Origin: Liminaster sp017519885
GTDB taxonomy: Bacteria > Bacteroidota > Bacteroidia > Bacteroidales > UBA3663
Length of the DNA: 64,000 nt
Reading direction: 5' to 3'
Assembly: GCA_017519885.1 (NCBI GenBank)
Contig: JAFWRO010000062.1
Location: 11,403 to 75,402 of the forward strand
Within the stretch, counting starts at the first letter, position 1. Every line of letters starts with the position of its first letter. Shown piece by piece: positions 57,892 to 64,000 of this stretch. Both the position numbers and the translations under genes were made by a program. The notes under the pieces are model-generated. The model saw only the letters and a program-made list of their open reading frames with translations. It was not told the origin of the DNA and did not search any database.

Positions 57892-59334
57892 CTACTCATC
57901 TCCCTCTTCTTGTCCGGATATCGTGACAAAGTCGCTTTCCTGATCCTCCTTCTTCATGATATACTGCTTGACGAATGCGGCGATGACCGAAATCAGGGGC
58001 GAAATCCAGCAGAACAGCGTATAGGGAGCATAGATGGTTGTCGCCACGCCAAGCACCGTCGATTGCGTCATACCGCATGAGTTCCATGGCACGAGCACCG
58101 AAGTCACCGTACCACCGTCCTCGAGCGAACGGCTCATCAGTTTTCGTGGCAGTTTCAATCGGTCGAAGGCCGAACCATACATCTTGCTTGGCAGGATGAT
58201 CGAGATGATCTGATCGCCCGTCGTGACATTCAGGAAGATGCTCGACATGCAAGTGGTGGCCACTGCACTCGTTCGTCCCTTGATGACCTTCAGCAGATAT
58301 TCGGTAATCGACTCGAGCATGCCGCTGCGTTCCATCACACCTCCGAAACTCATGCTGCAGATGATGAGCCAGATGGTGTAGAGCATGCCGCCCATGCCGC
58401 GTGTGCTAGTCAGCGAGTCGATGGTGTCCACACCCGTCGTATAGCCCACTTCGCCGAATGCACATTCGATGGCAAAGTCGAAGCCCTGCGTGAAGCAGAC
58501 GATGATGCCGCCCAGCAGCATACCGATGAAGAGCACCATCGTGGCAGCCATACCCTTGTAAATCAGGAAAAACACCAGCAAGGGCAGCAACAGCAGCCAC
58601 ATCGTGATGGGGAAGGTTGCGTTCAGATGATGCTGCATCTCCACGGCAGCATTGGTGTCGATGTCAGCTCCCCCTCCTCCTGTGAGGCCAACCACTGTAA
58701 AAGCCACAAGGGTGATCAGAAGGGTCGGCACGGTGGTGTGCAGCAGGTTCTTGATGTGGGTGAAAAGCGGCACGTCCGAAATGCTCGAAGCTAGGTTGGT
58801 CGTCTCGCTCAAAGGCGACATCTTGTCGCCGAAATAGGCACCCGAAATGATGGCACCCGCCACCCATCCGTCTTCCAGTCCAAGGGTGCGTCCGATGCCC
58901 ATCAGACCCACGCCGATGGTGGCGATGGTGGTCCAGCTGCTGCCGATGCAAAGGCTCACCAGGGCACAAAGCACGCACGAAGTGAGCAGCAGCCAACGCG
59001 CCGAAATCACTTCCAGTCCGTAGTAGATCATCGTCGGGATGATGCCCGAATGCATCCACGTGCCGCACAGGCCACCCACCATCAGGAGTATGAGGTTGGC
59101 CGACATCGAACGGCTGATGCCCACTACCATCGCATTCTCAAGTGACTGCCAGGACTGCTTGTACACCAACATCGAGATGGCGACAACCACACCTGTGCAA
59201 AGCGTCAGCACCAGTTGCGAAGGGCCGCTCAGCATGCCGTCGCCAAATACCGTGATACAGTAACTCAGCAGCCCCACGAGCAGGACCACTGGTATCATCG
59301 ATATGACGACCGACGGCTTCTTTTTCCTCGACAT
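57892..59334 (-). CDS. nhaC: NhaC-type Na+/H+ antiporter
   Basis: 480 residues with about eleven membrane spans. NhaC family signatures are visible: LCIGSSWTTIATIGVGLMGI, GAIISGAYFGDKMSPLSETT, and near the end the GTVTSVLVPWNSCGMTQSTV loop. It exchanges sodium (or a small organic ion) for protons at the inner membrane. It is preceded by an rluA-type gene; the two are separated by a 19-base duplication containing a five-codon mini frame. Confidence 0.9.
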   Translation of the reverse strand: MSRKKKPSVVISMIPVVLLVGLLSYCITVFGDGMLSGPSQLVLTLCTGVVVAISMLVYKQSWQSLENAMVVGISRSMSANLILLMVGGLCGTWMHSGIIPTMIYYGLEVISARWLLLTSCVLCALVSLCIGSSWTTIATIGVGLMGIGRTLGLEDGWVAGAIISGAYFGDKMSPLSETTNLASSISDVPLFTHIKNLLHTTVPTLLITLVAFTVVGLTGGGGADIDTNAAVEMQHHLNATFPITMWLLLLPLLVFFLIYKGMAATMVLFIGMLLGGIIVCFTQGFDFAIECAFGEVGYTTGVDTIDSLTSTRGMGGMLYTIWLIICSMSFGGVMERSGMLESITEYLLKVIKGRTSAVATTCMSSIFLNVTTGDQIISIILPSKMYGSAFDRLKLPRKLMSRSLEDGGTVTSVLVPWNSCGMTQSTVLGVATTIYAPYTLFCWISPLISVIAAFVKQYIMKKEDQESDFVTISGQEEGDE

Positions 59335-59369
59335 ACTATATCTTGAAGGACATACTATATCTTGAAGAT
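59332..59369 (-). repeat. 19-base perfect tandem duplication at the rluA/nhaC junction
   Basis: GACATACTATATCTTGAAG occurs twice (starting at 59331-59332 and 59350-59351). Each copy holds the end of the upstream gene (Phe-Lys-Ile-stop) and an ATG on the minus strand. Confidence 0.9.
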
Positions 59370-60263
59370 TGCTGGCAATGGCAATTCAAATCGCAGGTTC
59401 TCGCGAGTCACGGGATGGAAGAACTGCAGGGCATAGTTGTGCAGCATCAGTCGTCCGCAGGGGTTCGACTGTGCGCCATATTTCTTGTCACCCGCAATGG
59501 GGCAGCCCAGGTCGCTCATATGAACGCGGATCTGGTTCTTTCGGCCTGTCAGCAGTTGGATGTCCACCTGGCTGTAGTCGCCCACGGTCTTCAGCACCTT
59601 GTAGCGTGTCACCGAGAGCTTGCCCTCCTCGGGGTTGTCGGTCGAATACACCTTCATCGCCTTATTCTCAGCCAGGTAGCTCCTCACCTCGCCTTCCGGC
59701 TTGGCGGGACGTCCTTCCACGATGGCCATGTACATTCGTTCCACCACGTAGGTTGTCCACGAGTCGCGGAACATCTGCTGCACCTCGGCATTCTTCGCAA
59801 AGATCAGGATGCCCGAAGTGTATTGGTCGAGGCGATGGCACACGTAGGCATGCGAATGACCGTCCTCGGCATACACATAGTCATCGACGATCTGCTGGGC
59901 AGTCTTCTCGCGCTTGTTGGGCCCTGTGGCTACGGTCAGAAGTCCCGACTTCTTCTCGATCACCACGATGTCGTCGTCCTCCCAGATCACGCGGGCCATG
60001 CGGCTCTTCAGAGTGGCGAAGGGGCGTGTGAAGTTGATTACCAGCTCGTCATCGTGCTGGAGTTGTTCGTCAAACTGCGTGGTCACCTGTCCGTTGTGCA
60101 TCACGTTGCCATGCTGCAGGTAACTCTTGATTTCCGTTCGACTTTTCGGTGCCAGCGTCTCCATCAGGAAGGGCAGAAGTTGGCAGGGTTGGTCGATTCT
60201 GTACACCTCTATATGGTCGGGTCCGAAGCGTCGCGGTCCTCTTTTCGAATTGTTTCTTTTCAT
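59355..60263 (-). CDS. RluA-family pseudouridine synthase with S4-like domain
   Basis: The ATG at 60263 (MKRNNSKRGPRRFGPDHIEV) is chosen because the longer frame would run through the divergent promoter region. 302 residues: an S4-like RNA-binding segment (about 22-75; LLPFLMETLAPKSRTEIKSY) and a synthase domain with HRLDQYTSGILIFAK (catalytic Asp), TGRKNQIRVHMSDLG and PIAGDKKYG. The rRNA site is not predictable. It is divergent from psd; a -7 box TATATTTG lies on the minus strand at 60304-60311. Confidence 0.9.
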   Translation of the reverse strand: MKRNNSKRGPRRFGPDHIEVYRIDQPCQLLPFLMETLAPKSRTEIKSYLQHGNVMHNGQVTTQFDEQLQHDDELVINFTRPFATLKSRMARVIWEDDDIVVIEKKSGLLTVATGPNKREKTAQQIVDDYVYAEDGHSHAYVCHRLDQYTSGILIFAKNAEVQQMFRDSWTTYVVERMYMAIVEGRPAKPEGEVRSYLAENKAMKVYSTDNPEEGKLSVTRYKVLKTVGDYSQVDIQLLTGRKNQIRVHMSDLGCPIAGDKKYGAQSNPCGRLMLHNYALQFFHPVTRENLRFELPLPAIFKI

Positions 60264-60329
60264 CCGAATGAATAGTATAATAGTCAAAATACGTATTTGC
60301 CGCCGCAAATATACAATTTTTTTCTGAAA

Positions 60330-60361
60330 AATTTGGCATCTTACGAAAAAAAACATAACTT
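60330..60361 (+). promoter_or_regulatory. Promoter of the psd-pssA-mnmE operon
   Basis: TTTG (60330-60333), 20 bases, TAACTTTG (60354-60361), about 40 bases before the ATG at 60401. Confidence 0.8.
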
Positions 60362-60400
60362 TGCAGCCAAATATTAACGAAATCGTGTGAATTTTTATAT

Positions 60401-61066
60401 ATGAAAGCCAAGAAAATGCACAAAGAGGGTAGCGTGACACTCGTTACGTGTTTCGTTTTCATCCTCTTGGTAGCAGTTACGCTTTATGCGTATCGTGCGC
60501 CACATTGGCTATGGATTCTCCTGATGGTGCCTCTGACCATCATCTTTCTCGTCACTGTCAACTTCTTCCGCTATCCCGAGCGACACTACAAGGGCGACAA
60601 GTTGCACGACGTCATAGCACCCAGTGATGGTACCATTGTTTGCATCGAAGAGGTATATGAACCTGAATTTTTCAAGGATCGTCGCATCATGATCAGCACG
60701 TTCATGAGTGTGACCAATGTTCATGCCCAGTGGGCTCCCCTGGCAGGTCAGGTGCTCGTCAGCGAGCACGAGGACGGCAATTTCAAGAAGGCCTATCTGC
60801 CCAAGGCGAGCAACGAGAACGAGCGTTCGACCATCGTCATCAAGAGCGATGCAGGTCCCATCATCATGATGCGTCAGGTGGCAGGTGCCGTGGCTCGTCG
60901 CATCGTCACCTACTATGAGGCTGGCGACCGTTGCGAGGTCGATGGCGAACTCGGATTCATCAAGTTCGGCTCGCGCATCGATGTCTATCTGCCGCTCGAC
61001 ACCCAGATCCTTGTGAAGCTCAAGCAGACCGTTCGCGGCAACACCACAGCCTTGGCGAAGATTTAA
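60401..61066 (+). CDS. psd: Phosphatidylserine decarboxylase
   Basis: 221 residues of the short, membrane-associated Psd type. Two N-terminal hydrophobic segments (about 13-31 and 36-54) precede the catalytic domain: IAPSDGTIVCIEEVYEP, RIMISTFMSVTNVHAQWAPL, and GFIKFGSRIDVYLP, whose FGS serine would be cleaved to form the pyruvoyl cofactor. It makes phosphatidylethanolamine from phosphatidylserine produced by the next gene. ATG codons at 60401 and 60416 are both possible starts. Confidence 0.93.
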   Translation: MKAKKMHKEGSVTLVTCFVFILLVAVTLYAYRAPHWLWILLMVPLTIIFLVTVNFFRYPERHYKGDKLHDVIAPSDGTIVCIEEVYEPEFFKDRRIMISTFMSVTNVHAQWAPLAGQVLVSEHEDGNFKKAYLPKASNENERSTIVIKSDAGPIIMMRQVAGAVARRIVTYYEAGDRCEVDGELGFIKFGSRIDVYLPLDTQILVKLKQTVRGNTTALAKI

Positions 61067-61078
61067 GAGTTAGCAAAT

Positions 61079-61113
61079 TTCATTGTTAATTGTTTATTAT
61101 TCATTGTTAATTG
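61079..61113 (+). repeat. TTCATTGTTAATTG direct repeat at the pssA start
   Basis: Two perfect 14-base copies (61079-61092 and 61100-61113), 21 bases apart. The final TTG of the second copy is the apparent pssA start codon. Confidence 0.8.
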
Positions 61114-61806
61114 AAACTGATTAACCTCCCCAACATAGTAACCTGCGGCAACCTCTATTGCGGTTGCCTCTCCATCTATTTCGGACTCTCCGGACAGATT
61201 GGCCTTGCCTGTCTGTTCATCCTCGGTGGTGCCATCTTCGACTTCCTCGATGGACTCACCGCACGTGCCATGCACATCTCGGGTCCTATTGGCAAGGAGC
61301 TCGATTCCCTGGCCGATGTCGTTTCGTTCGGCATCGCTCCCTCGGTGCTTTGCCTCCACATCCTTGGCACCCATACGGTGCCATTCAGCTGGTTCCCGCT
61401 GCTTGCCTTCATTATGGCAGCATTCTCGGCACTGCGTTTGGCAAAGTTCAATATCGACGAGCGTCAGACGCTCTCCTTCATCGGACTGCCCACCCCTGCC
61501 AATGCCATCTTCTGGATTGGTCTCACCTATCTCAACGAGATTCCTGCCGTACATCAGGCACTGGGCGGCACCGTCTATTTCCTCATTATGCTCATCTGCA
61601 GTTTCCTGCTCATCTGCGAACTGCCCATGTTCAGCCTCAAGCTGAAACCCGGTCACAATAGTTTCGGTGAAAACAAGGCACGCTACATCCTGATTGCCTC
61701 GTCCGTCATCATCCTTCTGGTCTCCTGGTTCCTCGGCTTCTCCTATTTTGCCGCCTCTCCTGCCCTCATCATTCTCCTTTACCTCCTACTTAGTATCATT
61801 TTTTAA
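61111..61806 (+). CDS. pssA: CDP-diacylglycerol-serine O-phosphatidyltransferase
   Basis: 231 residues starting at TTG 61111; a stop (61108-61110) immediately upstream in frame and the absence of an early ATG leave no alternative that keeps the conserved N-terminus (NLPNIVTCGNLYCGCL). The CDP-alcohol phosphotransferase motif is complete: DGLTAR-x8-G-x3-D-x3-D at about 46-68. Membrane spans fill the rest. It supplies phosphatidylserine to Psd, encoded upstream. The start codon lies within a repeated TTCATTGTTAATTG sequence. Confidence 0.92.
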   Translation: MKLINLPNIVTCGNLYCGCLSIYFGLSGQIGLACLFILGGAIFDFLDGLTARAMHISGPIGKELDSLADVVSFGIAPSVLCLHILGTHTVPFSWFPLLAFIMAAFSALRLAKFNIDERQTLSFIGLPTPANAIFWIGLTYLNEIPAVHQALGGTVYFLIMLICSFLLICELPMFSLKLKPGHNSFGENKARYILIASSVIILLVSWFLGFSYFAASPALIILLYLLLSIIF

Positions 61807-62106
61807 ATGTACATTTTCGGCTGTCTCCCATTTCTATTGATCGTCTTCGGTCTGTTCGTGGCCGCATTCGTCATCAATACGGTACTGCGTGTCATCAATG
61901 GCACGGGAGCAGGCGCTGTGTATCTGTGGGAGTCGTTCCGCAACCTTTTCCGCAAGGAGAAGAAGGAGGTCATCAACCCCTTCAATGGCGAAAGCAACTT
62001 CGACAACATACGTCAGTCCGACGATATAAGCTACTCTCCCACCATGCAGCGCCCCAAGCGCTATGAGCCTTCGGATGGTGAAATCATAGAATTTGAGGAA
62101 ATATGA
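61807..62106 (+). CDS. DUF4834-type small membrane protein
   Basis: 99 residues: one N-terminal membrane span (GCLPFLLIVFGLFVAAFVIN), then a charged cytoplasmic tail (LFRKEKKEVI, RPKRYEPSDGEIIEFEEI). It matches my recollection of DUF4834, a Bacteroidales family of unknown function that often accompanies these genes. Its ATG follows the pssA stop directly, and its stop overlaps the mnmE start by 4 bases. Confidence 0.75.
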   Translation: MYIFGCLPFLLIVFGLFVAAFVINTVLRVINGTGAGAVYLWESFRNLFRKEKKEVINPFNGESNFDNIRQSDDISYSPTMQRPKRYEPSDGEIIEFEEI

Positions 62107-63560
62107 CTATTTGCGCCCTTTCCACCCCTTCGGGCATTGGCGGAATAGCCGTCGTTCGCATCAGTGGCCCTGATGCGATTTCTGCATGTGCCCAGGTCTT
62201 CCAGCCTTTCAAGGCCGCTCATACCCTCGACCTTCGCCCGACACATACCCTCACCTTTGGCAGGATCATTCATCCCGAAACCCAGGAAGTGCTCGACGAA
62301 GTCGTCGTGGCACTCTATCGTGCGCCCCATAGTTTCACGGGCGAAGATGTGGTCGAGATCTCCTGCCATGGTTCGGCATATATCCAGCAGGAACTGCTCC
62401 ATGTCCTCACCTCCTGCTGCGGTGTGCGCATGGCACAAGGGGGCGAGTTCACGCGGCGTGCCTTTGCCAATGGGCGAATGGACCTCAGTCAGGCCGAAGC
62501 CGTGGCCGACCTCATTTCGGCACAGAATGCCGCTGCCCATCGTCTTGCCTTCAGTCAGATGAAGGGCAGCATCAGCCGCAAGCTCGACACTTTGCACGAC
62601 CAGTTGCTCCGTCTTTCGTCGCTGCTCGAACTCGAACTCGACTTCAGCGAAGAGGATGTTGAGTTTGCCGATCGCTCGGAACTGCTCGACATTGCCCGTC
62701 AGATCGATGCCGAGGTTGTGCGTCTGTCCGACACCTTCCGCACGGGTCAGGCCATCCGCAATGGCATTCCTGTGGCAATCATCGGCGAAACCAATGTCGG
62801 CAAGTCCACCCTCCTCAACCACCTGCTGGGCGACGAACGTGCCATCGTGAGCGATGTGCACGGCACCACGCGCGACGTCATCGAGGACACCATCCTCCTC
62901 GATGGGCAACTCATTCGCTTCATCGACACCGCAGGCATTCGCGACACCAGCGACCAGGTCGAGACCATGGGTATCGAGCGCACCTATCAGCGCCTCGAGC
63001 GTGCTCAGATTGTGCTTTGGCTCATCGATGGCACCCGTCTTGCCGATGCCGCCTCCACCCAGCGCTGCATCCAGGACACCCTCGACGTCTATCGTCGCAT
63101 CCAGCCCTATCTGCGCGATCAGCAGCTCCTCCTCGTCATCAACAAGATTGATCTCATCCCCTCCGACACCCTTCACGCCAATCTCCCCCTCCTCCAGCAA
63201 GCTTTGAAAGAATCTGGACTTAATTCCTCCCCCTATGCAGGGGGATTAGAGGGGGTCTTCCTCAGCGCCAAGCACTCCCTCGGCTTCGACCACCTTCGCG
63301 AAGTGCTCGTCCGAGCCACACGTCTGCCGCAGGCGCAGAGCGATGTCATCCTCACCAACCATCGTCATTACGAAGCCATGCAGGAAGCCCATCAGGCCCT
63401 TCTGCACGTAATCGATGGACTCCAGTCCCACCTCAGCGGCGACCTGGTTGCCGAAGACCTCCACGCCGTCATCGATGCCCTCAACAGCGTCCTCGGTCGA
63501 AGTATCACCAGCCAGGACACCCTCAACAACATCTTCAAGCATTTCTGTATCGGAAAGTAA
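62103..63560 (+). CDS. mnmE: tRNA modification GTPase MnmE
   Basis: 485 residues. The N-terminal folate-binding domain (TICALSTPSGIGGIAVVRIS), the helical domain with the embedded GTPase (P-loop GETNVGKST near 226-234; DTAGIRDT; NKIDLIP) and the C-terminal CIGK are all present. With MnmG it makes the 5-carboxymethylaminomethyl group on wobble uridine. The G domain contains an in-frame, repeat-like insert (about residues 373-385; GLNSSPYAGGLEGVF) between the NKID motif and SAKHSLGFD. The gene ends the psd operon. Confidence 0.95.
   Translation: MTICALSTPSGIGGIAVVRISGPDAISACAQVFQPFKAAHTLDLRPTHTLTFGRIIHPETQEVLDEVVVALYRAPHSFTGEDVVEISCHGSAYIQQELLHVLTSCCGVRMAQGGEFTRRAFANGRMDLSQAEAVADLISAQNAAAHRLAFSQMKGSISRKLDTLHDQLLRLSSLLELELDFSEEDVEFADRSELLDIARQIDAEVVRLSDTFRTGQAIRNGIPVAIIGETNVGKSTLLNHLLGDERAIVSDVHGTTRDVIEDTILLDGQLIRFIDTAGIRDTSDQVETMGIERTYQRLERAQIVLWLIDGTRLADAASTQRCIQDTLDVYRRIQPYLRDQQLLLVINKIDLIPSDTLHANLPLLQQALKESGLNSSPYAGGLEGVFLSAKHSLGFDHLREVLVRATRLPQAQSDVILTNHRHYEAMQEAHQALLHVIDGLQSHLSGDLVAEDLHAVIDALNSVLGRSITSQDTLNNIFKHFCIGK
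63222..63256 (+). repeat. Short GC-rich palindromic repeat inside mnmE
   Basis: CCCCCTATGCAGGGGG followed by ATTAGAGGGGGTC. It resembles a palindromic sequence I recall from many Prevotella genomes; here it keeps the reading frame. Confidence 0.5.
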
Positions 63561-63599
63561 CTGTTGCGTAGTTCAAAGGAATGACTTCGCTCAGTACAC

Positions 63600-63740
63600 A
63601 AAAAGCAGCCAGTGTAACCAATACACTGGCTGTTTGCATTACGAAGCAATTCAAGAATGACAGAAGGTTAATACTTGTAATTAGCTGATTTTATTCTTAA
63701 ACTGAAAAGAGTTTATAAAAAAGAACTTACCTTTTACGGG
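63600..63740 (-). ncRNA. Possible minus-strand small RNA
   Basis: A -7 box TAATTTTG (minus strand, 63744-63751) would start a transcript near 63737 that ends about 140 bases later at the hairpin 63606-63632, followed by CTTTTTG. The -33 element is weak and the region carries no frame. It could also be the remnant end of an insertion sequence. Confidence 0.3.
63606..63632. terminator. Terminator hairpin after mnmE
   Basis: CAGCCAGTGTA pairs perfectly with TACACTGGCTG around a 5-base loop. T-rich on the minus side (CTTTTTG) and weaker on the plus side (TTTGCATT). Confidence 0.8.
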
Positions 63741-64000
63741 GTGCAAAATTACAAAAAAACATTCATTCCTTGTTTGACATTTTCGCCGAAAAGTTTGACG
63801 CGTTGTCGGATATTGGAAAAAATGTCATGAAAAAACTTATTTTTTCGGAAATATTGTATTATATTTGCAGCGTCCATTTCGAGAAATCGAAAACAAAAGC
63901 GGATAATAACAGGAAGGTGCCAGGCATTTGGTCGAAAAAAAAGATCGTTAGCCTTGCGTATTGGGGAAAAAGTGATTAGCTTTGTGCCCGCTAAGCAAGA

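Larger units (their letters stand above)
63561..64000. other. Non-coding end of the window with promoters and a possible small RNA
   Basis: 440 bases without a credible protein gene. It holds the terminator at 63606-63632, a minus-strand -7 box at 63744-63751, a plus-strand -7 box TATATTTG at 63860-63867, and a better plus-strand promoter CTTG - 20 bases - TAGCTTTG at 63953-63984. The plus-strand promoters point to a gene beyond the window. The 69-codon frame at 63770-63979 overlaps promoters and looks accidental. Confidence 0.6.

Noticed and set aside
63770..63979. 69-codon plus-strand frame at the window end
   Set aside because: It overlaps two promoter-like sequences and has no leader or family resemblance.

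Overview
The window reads as chromosomal DNA of a member of the Bacteroidales, most likely a Prevotella-like organism. The evidence is a SusC/SusD pair, secreted proteins ending in short sorting-type tails (a Gly-Ile-Tyr or Gly-Leu-Phe core followed by a basic end), a MurF-alanine racemase fusion, DUF4834 and DUF2291 family genes, AT-rich leaders without Shine-Dalgarno sequences, and at least a dozen promoters of the Bacteroidetes type (TTTG, 19-20 bases, TAnnTTTG). No rRNA, tRNA, complete insertion sequence, integrase or CRISPR array was found.

Layout. 1-5 kb: end of a glutaredoxin-like gene, a flavin-reductase lipoprotein, a CotH-kinase surface protein, a decayed surface-protein gene, an unlisted 52-codon gene and an AraC-type regulator. 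5-13 kb: glycan and secreted-enzyme block (GH3 glucosidase, PL1 pectate lyase, serine esterase, EEP phosphodiesterase/nuclease). 13-18 kb: orphan membrane protein, TPR protein, TonB-plug surface protein. 17.8-23.4 kb: an accessory module. A strong promoter reads through nine 41-base tandem repeats into an HsdR_N-like gene whose nuclease residues look lost, then an unknown gene, then a 493-base origin-like gap (inverted GGTCGC arrays around AT-rich DNA, and a dyad over the next promoter), then an AEP-primase/P-loop protein. 23.5-29 kb: SusC/SusD and an outer-membrane protein. 29-31.4 kb: BlaR1-like/BlaI-like signalling pair with two matched operators. 31.6-37 kb: thioredoxin lipoprotein and a ribose-type ABC transporter operon with DUF2291. 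37-43 kb: YbaK deacylase, GH92 mannosidase, esterase, LOG-family protein, phospholipase D. 43-52 kb: housekeeping (murF-alr, a double phosphatase fusion, clpX-clpP, HIT, greA, a thioredoxin-fold protein without its cysteines). 52-64 kb: pnp, two RluA-type pseudouridine synthases, ArnT-like transferase, nhaC, and the psd-pssA-DUF4834-mnmE operon.

The non-coding content is unusually informative. Two copies of a three-hairpin RNA (951-1052 and 27904-28005) keep identical GAAAAT linkers while two of their helices change by compensatory substitutions. This is the clearest candidate for an undescribed element. The 41-base repeat leader plus primase module is the clearest candidate for an undescribed gene system. 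Several families of short palindromic intergenic repeats (GCAGCCAT hairpins, CCGGAATAACG arrays, CTCNGA palindromes) lie between neighbouring genes, and one further repeat-like palindrome sits in frame inside mnmE.

All family assignments come from reading motifs in the translated sequence; no database search was run.
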